Origin: Solimonas sp041612095
Lineage (GTDB): Bacteria > Pseudomonadota > Gammaproteobacteria > Nevskiales > Nevskiaceae
Length of the DNA stretch: 26,074 bases
Assembly: GCA_041612095.1 (NCBI GenBank)
Contig: JBFJJW010000016.1
Location: forward strand, 1-26,074
Reading direction: 5' to 3'
The notes beneath the pieces were generated by a model. That model was not told where the DNA came from. It searched no databases and was given only the letters and a program-made list of their open reading frames with translations. Numbering within the stretch: the stretch's first letter is position 1; the number at the start of each line of letters is the position of its first letter. A program made the translations under genes and the position numbers. Positions 15,896 through 23,959 of this stretch are shown piece after piece.

Positions 15896-16909
15896 ATGTC
15901 CTCTCCTGCGTCCTCGGCCGTGAATCCGATTCAGTGGCGCTCGCCCCTGTTGCGCTTGCTGGATCAACGTGAGCTGCCGCAGACCGTGCGCTATCTGGAA
16001 TGCGCCACCCCCGGCGATGTCGCGGCAGCAATTCATGCGATGGCAGTGCGCGGTGCGCCGGCCATCGGCATTGCGGCCGCCTATGGCCTGGTGATGGCGG
16101 TACGCGCCGATCGCGAAAGTTTTGACCGAGCCTTTGCTGTACTGGCGGCGTCCCGCCCGACTGCGGTGAACTTGCGCTGGGCACTGGAGCGCTTGCGGAG
16201 CGTCTGGCTGTCCGATCCTGACATCGCCCGGCTTGAACGCGAGGCCATCGCCATACACGACGAGGACCTGCGGCAGAATCTGCGCATGGGCGAGCTTGGC
16301 GCTGAGCTGATCGAACGCAACGCCCTGGTCATCACCCATTGCAATACCGGGGCCCTGGCGACCGGAGGCCATGGCACCGCGCTGGGCGTGATCCGCACGG
16401 CGCATGCAGGCAAGGGCCTGGGCTGCGTCTACAACACCGAAACCCGACCCTGGTTGCAGGGTGCGCGCCTGACGGCGTGGGAACTGCAGCAGGAAGGCAT
16501 CCCTGCCAAGCTGCTTGCCGATGGTGCCGCCGCCCACCTGATGAGTCGCCTGCCGATAGCTTGGGTGATCGTTGGCGCCGACCGCATCGCCGAGAATGGC
16601 GACACCGCGAACAAGATCGGCACCTATGCCCTTGCGGTCGCGGCGCGGCGCCACGGCGTCAGGTTCATGGTAGTGGCTCCCACCAGCAGCTTCGACTTGC
16701 GCTGCCGCAGCGGTGCTGAAATCCCGATAGAAGAACGTGGCGCGGTCGAACTGACCGAATTCCGCGGCCAGGCCATCGCCCCGCAGGGCTACGACGCCTT
16801 CAACCCGGTATTCGATGTCACCCCGGCGGAGCTGATCGATGCGATCGTCTGCGAGCGCGGGGTGGTGCTGGAGCCGACGCGCGAGCGGGTACGCGCCCTG
16901 GTCGGATAA
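15896..16909 (+). CDS. mtnA: S-methyl-5-thioribose-1-phosphate isomerase
   Basis: A 337-residue aldose-ketose isomerase of the methionine salvage pathway that converts methylthioribose-1-phosphate to methylthioribulose-1-phosphate. The family motif VRGAPAIGIAAAYG is near residue 50. The catalytic Cys is residue 149 in THCNTGALATGG and the catalytic Asp is residue 229 in VGADRIAENGDTANKIGT. The 80-residue separation is the same as in the characterised B. subtilis enzyme. The C-terminal GYDAFNPVFDVTPAELI and RGVVLEPTRE are typical. Start is ATG at 15896 with GGAAGG upstream. Its divergent neighbour mtaD supplies an earlier step of the same salvage route. Confidence 0.97.
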   Translation: MSSPASSAVNPIQWRSPLLRLLDQRELPQTVRYLECATPGDVAAAIHAMAVRGAPAIGIAAAYGLVMAVRADRESFDRAFAVLAASRPTAVNLRWALERLRSVWLSDPDIARLEREAIAIHDEDLRQNLRMGELGAELIERNALVITHCNTGALATGGHGTALGVIRTAHAGKGLGCVYNTETRPWLQGARLTAWELQQEGIPAKLLADGAAAHLMSRLPIAWVIVGADRIAENGDTANKIGTYALAVAARRHGVRFMVVAPTSSFDLRCRSGAEIPIEERGAVELTEFRGQAIAPQGYDAFNPVFDVTPAELIDAIVCERGVVLEPTRERVRALVG

Positions 16910-16943
16910 ACTTGGTGCCGCCGCTGAAGCCCTGCCGACCGTG

Positions 16944-17315
16944 ATGCGCCTGCAATCGCTACGCCAGCTACGTCACTCCGCCCTGTTCGGATGGCTGCTG
17001 CTGTTCGTGGTGGCGCGCGGCTTGCTCGCCCCCGGCGTCATGCCGGCCTTCGGCGTGCAGGGCATATCAGTGGTGCTGTGCACCTCGCAGGGGCCTCAGG
17101 CTACCTGGCCTGCCGAGACTGGGACGGTACTGGCGCATGGCTCGCTGGACTGTCCGTTCGGATTGTCCGTCGGCATGGCGGCGCTGCCGGCAACGGCGGT
17201 CAGCCTGCCGCTGGCCTCATCCGACCCCGAATCGCCGCAGGCTACTGATCGTCCCGGCCCCATCGCGGGAGCGGGCCGCGCCTACTTTGCACGAGGCCCG
17301 CCGGTTCACACCTGA
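16944..17315 (+). CDS. DUF2946-like small membrane/secreted protein
   Basis: A 123-residue protein with a positively charged N-terminus and one hydrophobic helix (about 12-33, GWLLLFVVARGLLAPG), followed by a periplasmic-looking part. The arrangement resembles DUF2946 proteins: a helix with RxLxPxxxMPA, then VLCT, then a CPF motif. The second cysteine that commonly completes CPFC is Gly here (DCPFGLS). DUF2946 genes are often next to TonB-dependent receptors and PepSY proteins, exactly as here, and are suspected in metal (copper or iron) handling, but no function is proven. ATG at 16944 is chosen; the adjacent GTG at 16941 is equally possible. It starts 34 bases after mtnA. The last part is Pro/Ala/Gly-rich. 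Confidence 0.65.
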   Translation: MRLQSLRQLRHSALFGWLLLFVVARGLLAPGVMPAFGVQGISVVLCTSQGPQATWPAETGTVLAHGSLDCPFGLSVGMAALPATAVSLPLASSDPESPQATDRPGPIAGAGRAYFARGPPVHT

Positions 17316-17370
17316 GTCCTGTCGCGCGGTTCACCCGCGTTCCCGTCATTGCGGCGCCAGAGCCGCACTC

Positions 17371-17375
17371 AGGAG
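17371..17375 (+). promoter_or_regulatory. Shine-Dalgarno sequence fixing the TonB receptor start
   Basis: AGGAG lies seven bases before the ATG at 17383. The frame is open for about 250 bases further upstream, overlapping the DUF2946-like gene. This site and the signal peptide that follows identify 17383 as the true start. Confidence 0.75.
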
Positions 17376-17382
17376 TTACCCC

Positions 17383-19482
17383 ATGTCGAAGTCCGTTGCG
17401 CGCCACCCGGTGGCCGCGCTGTGTTGTCTGATGCTGTGCGCCCCCGTGTTCGCGGATCACACCGCCGATGCAAATGCCCCCACCGATCTGCCCGATGTCA
17501 TCGTCGAGGCGCCCCCCCCAGCCAGCGGCGCGGTGGATCGCGCCCGCGAATCCCTGCGGTCGATTCCGGGCGCGGCCAGCCTGGTGGCGGCTGAGGATTT
17601 TGAGCATCGCTACGCGCTGAGCGCGCGCGACATGCTGCGGGAGGTCCCCGGCGTATTCGCGCAGCAGCGGTTCGCAGAGGAGGTTCGGCTATCCATACGT
17701 GGCTCCGGACTGGGCCGTTCCAACCATCTGCGCGGCATCCTGTTGTTGCAGGACGGCGTTCCGGTGAATCTGCCGGACGGCTTCGGCGACTTTCAGGAGG
17801 TGGATCCGCTGGCCGTGCGCTACCTCGAGGTCTACAAGGGCGCCAACGGTCTGCGATACGGCAGCGCTACCCTGGGCGGCGCGGTCAATCTGGTGATGCC
17901 GACCGGCTTGACCGCAAACCCATCGATGCGGCTGCGAGCGGAAGGCGGCAGTTTCGATACCTATCGCGAGCATCTGGCGATGTCCGGGGCGCAGGGGCCG
18001 TGGGATGGGTACGCAGCGGTGACCGCAAATCAGGCGGAAGGCTTCCGCGAGCAGAGCCGCACGGACAATCGTCGATTCAGCGGCAATGTTGGCTATCAGT
18101 TCGGCGACGGTGTGCAGACGCGCTTCTACCTGAATCTCAATGACATCAACCAGCAACTGCCAGGCACGCTGGACTACGAAGCCGCGATGCGGGCGCCGCG
18201 TTCGGCGCTACCGAGCGCCGCGCTGTTTGACACCGGTCGCGACGTCGATTCGGTGCGATTCGCGAACAAGACGCGGTTTGACCTGGAAACCGGTCATCTG
18301 GAAGCCGGCGCCTACTACTTCCACAAGAAGCTCTATCACCCGGTTACGGGTGTGCTGGTGGATCAGGCAGGTGACTTCTTTGGTGGCTTTGCGCACTGGG
18401 ACACCTCGCGGCAATGGGGTGCGCACCGTAATGATCTCCAGCTGGGCGCGCGTATCGGCGCCGGCTTGAATCGCGCCCGTTTGTTTTCCAATGACGGCGG
18501 CCATCGCGGCAACCTGTTGTCCGACGGCGACGAACGGGCCTCCGAACTGACGGTGTACGCAGAGCACCGGCTGTGGCTGGGTTCCGATCTCGCGTTGATC
18601 AGCAGCATCCAGGGGGTGCACGCCGAGCGCGATTTCCGCGACCGGCGCAACGCCGGCGAATCCGCCCGACAGGACTTCAATGGCGTTAACCCCAAGCTTG
18701 GCGTGTTGTGGGCGCTGCGGCCGCAGATACAGGTGTTCGCAAATCTCAGCCGCAGTTTCGAACCGCCCATCTTCGGCGACCTGAACCAGACCTCAGCGGT
18801 TGGTAGCTGCGACGGCACCGGCGTCGGCGGCTTTGCCGATCTGGACGCGCAGCGCGCCTGGACCGCTGAGCTGGGAAGTCGCGGTCAACAGGGTCGCTGG
18901 CAATGGGATCTGGCGGTATATCGCGCCGAGTTGCATGACGAGATGCTGCAGAAGGCTTGCTCGCCGACGGTGGCGATACAGTTCAACGCCGACCGCACCG
19001 TCCACCAGGGACTGGAGGCGGGGCTTGAGGTCCTGCTGTTCGAGGGGGTGGGTGTCAGCGGGGACGCGTTGAGCCTGCGGCAGACCTACACCTATTCGGA
19101 TTTTCACTTCGATGATGATCCGGACTATGGCGACAATCGCCTCGCTGGCCAGCCCCAGCATTACTACCAGGCCAGTATCCGTTACCAGCACCCGTCCGGG
19201 CTGTATCTGGCGCCGAGTGTTGAACGGGCGATGTCGGCAACCACGGTTGATTACGCCAACACCCGCGCGGTACCCGGCTACACGGTCTGGGGGCTTGCCG
19301 CAGGGGTTGAATGGCCGCGAGGTATCAGCCTGTTCCTGGAGGCGCGCAATCTGGGTGATGAGCGCTACATCTCCAGCGTGTCCGCCACCACCGATTTCAG
19401 CACGGCGGGCAATCGCAATATCTTCTATCCAGGCGAAGGGCGCGCGCTGTTCGGCGGATTGCGGGTGGAGTTGGGCTCATGA
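17383..19482 (+). CDS. TonB-dependent outer membrane receptor
   Basis: A 699-residue outer-membrane active transporter. A signal peptide of about 24 residues ends at CAPVFA. A short linker leads to the plug domain (IPGAASLVAAEDF, DMLREVPGVFAQQRF, the VRLSIRGSGLGR segment, GILLLQDGVPVNLPDG, LEVYKGANGLRYGSATLGGA), whose last motif resembles FecA-type receptors. The remaining 500 or so residues have alternating aromatic/polar strand patterns of a 22-strand barrel (FANLSRSFEPPIFGDL, AWTAELGSRG) and the late LEARNLGDERYISSVS segment. Substrate cannot be read from sequence; a ferric chelate or another metal complex is likely given the DUF2946-like gene before it and the PepSY gene overlapping its stop (ATGA at 19479). 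No Fur box or riboswitch is recognisable upstream. Confidence 0.94.
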   Translation: MSKSVARHPVAALCCLMLCAPVFADHTADANAPTDLPDVIVEAPPPASGAVDRARESLRSIPGAASLVAAEDFEHRYALSARDMLREVPGVFAQQRFAEEVRLSIRGSGLGRSNHLRGILLLQDGVPVNLPDGFGDFQEVDPLAVRYLEVYKGANGLRYGSATLGGAVNLVMPTGLTANPSMRLRAEGGSFDTYREHLAMSGAQGPWDGYAAVTANQAEGFREQSRTDNRRFSGNVGYQFGDGVQTRFYLNLNDINQQLPGTLDYEAAMRAPRSALPSAALFDTGRDVDSVRFANKTRFDLETGHLEAGAYYFHKKLYHPVTGVLVDQAGDFFGGFAHWDTSRQWGAHRNDLQLGARIGAGLNRARLFSNDGGHRGNLLSDGDERASELTVYAEHRLWLGSDLALISSIQGVHAERDFRDRRNAGESARQDFNGVNPKLGVLWALRPQIQVFANLSRSFEPPIFGDLNQTSAVGSCDGTGVGGFADLDAQRAWTAELGSRGQQGRWQWDLAVYRAELHDEMLQKACSPTVAIQFNADRTVHQGLEAGLEVLLFEGVGVSGDALSLRQTYTYSDFHFDDDPDYGDNRLAGQPQHYYQASIRYQHPSGLYLAPSVERAMSATTVDYANTRAVPGYTVWGLAAGVEWPRGISLFLEARNLGDERYISSVSATTDFSTAGNRNIFYPGEGRALFGGLRVELGS

Positions 19483-20867
19483 GTCTGCGGATGAGACGCT
19501 GGCATCGCCGTCTGTCTTGGGTGGCGGGGATGACCCTGCTGCTGTGGGCCGGATCCGGATTGCTGCACCCGCTGATGTCGTGGACCAACCCGCGGCCGGT
19601 GGCGTCTTCGCCACCGGCTCTCGATGCGGAGCCTTCAATCGATCAGCTGCAGCCGCTGGAGTCGGTGCTGCGAGGACTCGATGTGCGCGAAATCGGCTAC
19701 GCGCGCCTGTTGTGGCAGGACGGCGCCTGGCTTTGGCAGTGGGCCGACGCCGACCGCATGGAGTGGCAATACGCCGATGCGTTGACCGGACAGCTGCGCG
19801 CTGATGCCGATCGGCGGCGCGCGGAGCTGCTCGCGCGGCACTTCAGTGGAGCTGCAGAGTCCGTCGTTGATGCCGAGCGGCTCACCCGGTTCTCCGGCGA
19901 GTATCCGGCGGTCAATCGTCTGCTGCCGGTGTGGCGCATCCGCTTCGATCGCAGCGATCGACTCAGCGTGTACGTGCATACCGGCGAAGACCGCTTGGGT
20001 GCCCTCAACGACCGGCGCAAGAACTGGCTGCTGAGGGTGTTTCAGGCGGTGCATACACTCGCTTGGCTCGATGCGGTGGAATGGCTGCGTCTGCCATTGA
20101 TTGCGGCGGCTGTGCTCAGCGCGGTCGCGATGGCAATGCTGGGAATGGCGATGCTGCGAACGCCTGCGGCAAAGGCCGGCGTGCCGCCGCCTGTGCGGCG
20201 GCTGCATCGCCTGCTGGCGTGGGTGATCTGGGCGCCGGCCCTGATGCTGGGCTGTAGCGGCCTGTTTCATCTCCTGACCCAGTCGCCGCTGCAGGCCGCC
20301 GTGACGGCTCCCGGCCCAGCCTACGCGGTAGACCGCTTGCACACGCCCGTGCGCCTTGAACCCTCCGTGCAATCGATCACGCTGCTGCCGGTGTCCGCCG
20401 TGGAGGCGCTCTGGCGCATCGAGGCTGCAGGCAGTCTGCGACTGCTGGAAGCGGCAAGCGGTCGTGAGCGCCGCGGTGGCGAGGCTGAGCTGGCCGCCGC
20501 ACTGGTGGGGCTGCCGGCCACCGCGATGGCGACACCGCAGTCCGGCTTTTCCGACGAGTATGGATTTGCCAACAAACGGCTTCCGGTCTGGCGCCTGCGG
20601 TCCGGTGACCGGCTGCTGTTTGTGGACGGGCGCGCCGGCGTGGTGGCAGCTCGGGTCGATCCACTGGACGTGGTGGAGCAGCGCAGCTTTTCGCTGCTGC
20701 ACAAGTGGCAGTTCCTGAACCCGCTGGGGCACGCCGTTCGCGACCTGATTCTGAGTCTGGCGGCGCTGTTGCTGATAGCCGCCGCCGTTGCCGGTCTGAT
20801 GCTGCGGGCGCGGCGATCCGCTGCACCGGCTCAGGGGGCGGATATCCACATTACCGAGCGCCGGTAA
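19479..20867 (+). CDS. PepSY-associated membrane protein, putative di-haem metal/siderophore reductase with duplicated halves
   Basis: A 462-residue inner-membrane protein with four predicted membrane helices (about 12-30, 203-225, 244-265, 422-445) and two large periplasmic segments with PepSY character. The two halves resemble one another. RRWHRRLSW...SGLLH (His9, His30) matches RRLHRLLAW...SGLFH (His243, His264) with the same 21-residue spacing. NRLLPVWR at 146-153 matches NKRLPVWR at 365-372. FQAVHTLAW (His192) matches LLHKWQF (His408). PepSY membrane reductases such as FoxB bind two haems through membrane histidines and reduce iron from siderophores, so I infer a related role for cargo imported by the receptor. 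Translation is coupled to the receptor through an ATGA overlap. The C-terminus is short and cytoplasmic. Copper-linked functions cannot be excluded. Confidence 0.86.
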   Translation: MSLRMRRWHRRLSWVAGMTLLLWAGSGLLHPLMSWTNPRPVASSPPALDAEPSIDQLQPLESVLRGLDVREIGYARLLWQDGAWLWQWADADRMEWQYADALTGQLRADADRRRAELLARHFSGAAESVVDAERLTRFSGEYPAVNRLLPVWRIRFDRSDRLSVYVHTGEDRLGALNDRRKNWLLRVFQAVHTLAWLDAVEWLRLPLIAAAVLSAVAMAMLGMAMLRTPAAKAGVPPPVRRLHRLLAWVIWAPALMLGCSGLFHLLTQSPLQAAVTAPGPAYAVDRLHTPVRLEPSVQSITLLPVSAVEALWRIEAAGSLRLLEAASGRERRGGEAELAAALVGLPATAMATPQSGFSDEYGFANKRLPVWRLRSGDRLLFVDGRAGVVAARVDPLDVVEQRSFSLLHKWQFLNPLGHAVRDLILSLAALLLIAAAVAGLMLRARRSAAPAQGADIHITERR

Positions 20868-20909
20868 ACGGGCCGCGAAGGCCGACGCAGATGGGGTGGC
20901 CGTGTTAAG

Positions 20910-20923
20910 ATTTGTTGACAAAT
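20910..20923 (+). promoter_or_regulatory. AT-rich 14-bp palindrome upstream of gyrA (possible operator)
   Basis: ATTTGTTGACAAAT is a perfect 6-bp inverted repeat with a 2-base centre, in the 128-base gap before gyrA where the surrounding DNA is GC-rich. It contains TTGACA (20915-20920), a perfect -35 hexamer, but no acceptable -10 lies 16-18 bases downstream. A partial -10 (TAAGAT, 20906-20911) overlaps its left arm. It may be a binding site or part of the gyrA promoter; no regulator can be named. Confidence 0.35.
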
Positions 20924-20995
20924 AAAACGCCGAACAAAACCCGGTTTTCCGAACGATTAATCCGCCCGCTTACGGTGCGGCGGTGAGCGCTAGCC

Positions 20996-23695
20996 ATGAC
21001 CGATTTCGCCAAAGAAGTTCTGCCCGTCAATCTCGAAGACGAGATGCGTCGTTCCTATCTCGACTACGCGATGAGCGTGATAGTCGGGCGTGCGTTGCCG
21101 GATGCCCGTGACGGCCTGAAACCGGTTCACCGCCGCGTGCTGTACGCGATGAAGGAACTGGGCAACGACTACAACAAGCCCTACAAGAAATCGGCGCGCA
21201 TCGTCGGCGACGTCATCGGCAAGTACCACCCGCACGGAGACAGCGCGGTCTACGACACGATGGTACGCATGGCGCAGGATTTCTCGATGCGCTACCTGCT
21301 GGTCGACGGCCAGGGCAACTTCGGATCGGTGGACGGAGATTCGCCGGCCGCGATGCGTTACACCGAAGTGCGCATGTCCAAGCTGGCACATGAGCTGCTG
21401 GCAGATATCGACAAGGACACGGTCGACTTTCAACCGAACTACGACGGCTCCGAGAACGAGCCTTCGGTGCTGCCGACGCGCGTGCCGCAGCTGCTGATCA
21501 ACGGCAGTGCCGGCATTGCAGTGGGCATGGCTACCAACATACCGCCGCACAATCTGAGCGAGGTCATCAACGGCTGCGTAGCGCTGATCGACAACCCGGA
21601 TATCCAGCTGCAGGAGCTGATGCAGCATATTCCGGCCCCGGATTTCCCCACTGCGGGCCTGATTCTCGACGTGCATGGCATGGTCAACGCCTACGCCACC
21701 GGACGCGGCCGCATCGTGGTGCGCGCGCGCACCCACTTCGAGGACGTCAGCGCCGACAAGCAGGCGATCATCGTCACCGAGCTGCCTTACCAGGTGAACA
21801 AGGCGCGCCTGCTGGAGAAGATTGCGGAGCTGGTGAAGGACAAGCGCATCGAGGGCATTACTGAGCTGCGCGACGAGTCCGACAAGGATGGCACGCGCAT
21901 GGTGATCGAGCTGCGTCGCGGAGAGAACGCGGAGGTTGTGCTCAACAATCTGTTCCAGCACACCCAGCTGCAGACTGTTTTCAGCCTGAATATGGTGGCG
22001 CTGGACAACGGCCAGCCGCGCATCCTGCCGCTCAAGGAGCTGCTTGAGATCTTTCTGCGACACCGCCGCGAGGTCGTGACCCGCCGTACACGCCATCTGC
22101 TGCGCAAGGCGCGTGAGCGGGCGCACGTGCTGGAAGGTCTGGCGGTAGCGTTGGCAAATATCGACGAGATGATCGAGCTGATCCGCCATTCGCCCAGCCC
22201 GGCAGAGGCTCGCGTCGGCCTGATGGCACGTACCTGGGCGCCCGGTCCGGTCACGGCGATGCTGGAGCGCGCTGGCTCCCATGCGTCGCGACCGCAGGAT
22301 CTGGAGGCAGATTTTGGCATCGTTGATGGTGGCTACCGGCTCTCCGAAGCTCAGGCGCAGGCGATACTGGAACTGCGCCTGCATCGCCTGACCGGTCTTG
22401 AGCAGGACAAGATCCATGAGGAGTTCAAGCAGTTGCTGGAGGCGATCCTCGACTACCTCGACATCCTCGGCTCCGAAGAGCGTCTGCTGTCGGTGATCAA
22501 GGGCGAACTGCTGGAGATCAAGGAAGCCTACGGCGATGCGCGTCGTACCGAGATCACCGATGCCGCCCTGAATATCGCCCATGAAGATCTGATCACGCCG
22601 CAGGATATGGTGGTGACCCTGTCTCACGAGGGATACGTCAAGGGCGTGCCGTTGACCGAGTACCAGGCGCAGAAGCGCGGCGGCCGCGGCAAGATCGCCG
22701 CCACGCACAAGGACAAGGATTTCGTCGACCGTCTCTGGGTCGCGCATTCACACGATACGCTGCTGTGCTTCACCAGCGCCGGCAAGTGCTACAAGCTGCG
22801 CGTGTTCGAGCTGCCGTCCGGCTCGCGGGGCTCGCGAGGCAAGCCGTTCAACAATATTCTGCCGCTCGAAACGACCGAGCGCGTCAATGCAGTACTGCCG
22901 ATAAAGTCGTTCGAGGACGCGGCGCCAGGTGCTGCAGACCCCAGCCAGAAGGCCTACGTTTTCATGGCAACGCGTCGCGGCACGGTGAAGAAAACCGAGC
23001 TGTCATCGTTCCAGAACGTGCGCTCCAACGGCATCATCGCCGTGGATCTGCGGGTGGACGATGCGCTGGTCGATGTCGCGTTGACCAGCGGCGACAGTGA
23101 CATCCTGCTGATTTCGGATGCGGGTCGCGCGATGCGGTTCAACGAGCAGGAAGTGCGCTCCATGGGTCGCGGCGCCACCGGCGTGCGGGGCATGCGTCTG
23201 ATCAAGACCTTCGCCAGCAGCGAAGACGAGGCCGATGACACCGCTGCGCAGAGTGCTGAGGTTGATGAGGCCGCGGAGAGCGCAGTCGACGGCGCGCGAG
23301 TCATCGCCCTGATCGTGCCGGGCGCTGAAGGTGACATCCTGACCGTGTCCGAATTTGGCTACGGCAAGCGCACCCCGGTAGACCAATTCCCGCGCAAGGG
23401 CCGTGGCGGCCAGGGCGTGATCGGCCAGCAGCTCAACGACAAGACCGGACGCCTGATTGGCGCGGTCGTGGTCGACGAAAGCCACGAGATCATGCTGATC
23501 TCAGAAACCGGCAACTTGATTCGCACCCGAGTTGCAGAGGTTCGCGTCGCCGGCCGCAATACGCAGGGCGTGCGCATCATGCGTCCGGTGGAAGGGGACC
23601 GACTGGTCGGCCTGGATCGCATAGAGGCCGAAGGAGATGCCGACGCCGACGCTGAAGCCGAAGCAGATGACGGGGCAGCGCCCGCAGAAGCATAA
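20996..23695 (+). CDS. gyrA: DNA gyrase subunit A
   Basis: An 899-residue type IIA topoisomerase subunit that cuts and rejoins DNA while GyrB supplies ATP-driven supercoiling. The N-terminal winged-helix/tower domain has the quinolone region HPHGDSAVYDTMVRMAQDF with Ser83 and Asp87 (E. coli numbering coincides), so the usual resistance substitutions are absent. The catalytic Tyr is residue 122 in AMRYTEVRM. The GyrA box QKRGGRG is at 559-565, opening the C-terminal beta-pinwheel that wraps DNA. An acidic loop of roughly 27 residues (740-766, SSEDEADDTAAQ...) is inserted in the pinwheel compared with E. coli, and the extreme C-terminus is a D/E/A-rich tail (DADADAEAEADD). Start is ATG at 20996. 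Its place after the mtnA region is as in pseudomonads, but serC does not follow here. Confidence 0.99.
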   Translation: MTDFAKEVLPVNLEDEMRRSYLDYAMSVIVGRALPDARDGLKPVHRRVLYAMKELGNDYNKPYKKSARIVGDVIGKYHPHGDSAVYDTMVRMAQDFSMRYLLVDGQGNFGSVDGDSPAAMRYTEVRMSKLAHELLADIDKDTVDFQPNYDGSENEPSVLPTRVPQLLINGSAGIAVGMATNIPPHNLSEVINGCVALIDNPDIQLQELMQHIPAPDFPTAGLILDVHGMVNAYATGRGRIVVRARTHFEDVSADKQAIIVTELPYQVNKARLLEKIAELVKDKRIEGITELRDESDKDGTRMVIELRRGENAEVVLNNLFQHTQLQTVFSLNMVALDNGQPRILPLKELLEIFLRHRREVVTRRTRHLLRKARERAHVLEGLAVALANIDEMIELIRHSPSPAEARVGLMARTWAPGPVTAMLERAGSHASRPQDLEADFGIVDGGYRLSEAQAQAILELRLHRLTGLEQDKIHEEFKQLLEAILDYLDILGSEERLLSVIKGELLEIKEAYGDARRTEITDAALNIAHEDLITPQDMVVTLSHEGYVKGVPLTEYQAQKRGGRGKIAATHKDKDFVDRLWVAHSHDTLLCFTSAGKCYKLRVFELPSGSRGSRGKPFNNILPLETTERVNAVLPIKSFEDAAPGAADPSQKAYVFMATRRGTVKKTELSSFQNVRSNGIIAVDLRVDDALVDVALTSGDSDILLISDAGRAMRFNEQEVRSMGRGATGVRGMRLIKTFASSEDEADDTAAQSAEVDEAAESAVDGARVIALIVPGAEGDILTVSEFGYGKRTPVDQFPRKGRGGQGVIGQQLNDKTGRLIGAVVVDESHEIMLISETGNLIRTRVAEVRVAGRNTQGVRIMRPVEGDRLVGLDRIEAEGDADADAEAEADDGAAPAEA

Positions 23696-23730
23696 GTGCA
23701 GGCGGCATCCTGAGCCCTGGGGGAGGGAAT

Positions 23731-23955
23731 ATGGCGAAATCCGCAGCAGATTGCTTGCAGCGCGAGCTGGGCCGGTCGGCCGCTGACGTGCCGTCTCTGG
23801 TGACGCTCAGTCCCGAGCACAGGCAGCACCTGGCCACCTTGATCAGGGCCGCCAAACAGCGGCAGCGCGCAGCATTGGCCGACTCCACCGAGCGTGCGCT
23901 GCAGCACGTTCCTGCACTGCTGCGCGGCGTTGTGCGTCGCGTACTGGTTGGCTAG
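23731..23955 (+). CDS. Small conserved hypothetical protein (74 aa)
   Basis: A 74-residue, mostly helical, soluble-looking protein that I cannot assign to a named function. A good ribosome binding site (GGAGGG at 23722-23727) precedes the ATG. The composition is rich in Ala, Leu, Arg and Gln (HLATLIRAAKQRQRAALADS), with a basic C-terminus (RGVVRRVLVG) that could bind a membrane surface or nucleic acid. It starts 36 bases after gyrA and ends five bases before the next gene, with which it probably forms a unit. No signal peptide, metal motif or cysteine pair is present; one cysteine is seen near residue 8. Coding status rests on the start signal, frame use and tight spacing. Confidence 0.7.
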   Translation: MAKSAADCLQRELGRSAADVPSLVTLSPEHRQHLATLIRAAKQRQRAALADSTERALQHVPALLRGVVRRVLVG

Positions 23956-23959
23956 CCCC

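Noticed and set aside
17137..17382. Upstream extension of the TonB receptor to 17137
   Set aside because: The extra residues are Arg/Pro-rich and overlap the DUF2946-like gene in another frame. A ribosome binding site and signal peptide define 17383 as the start.
17316..17382. Riboswitch or Fur box before the TonB receptor
   Set aside because: The 67-base gap shows only small GC-rich inverted repeats. No cobalamin-box or Fur-like AT-rich palindrome is present.
20915..20943. TTGACA at 20915 as a complete sigma-70 promoter for gyrA
   Set aside because: The sequence 16-18 bases downstream (AAACCCGG region) has no resemblance to a -10 element, so only the palindrome is reported.
20990..22747. 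A 585-codon open frame on the minus strand opposite gyrA
   Set aside because: It lies wholly within the strongly conserved gyrA coding sequence. Its translation is rich in His, Gln and Arg as expected from reverse reading of GC-rich codons, and no family motif is visible.
23894..23959. ATG at 23894 as the start of the helical-repeat protein
   Set aside because: It would overlap the preceding gene by 62 bases and add a Cys-rich leader unlike the rest of the protein. GTG at 23960 directly after the upstream stop fits better.
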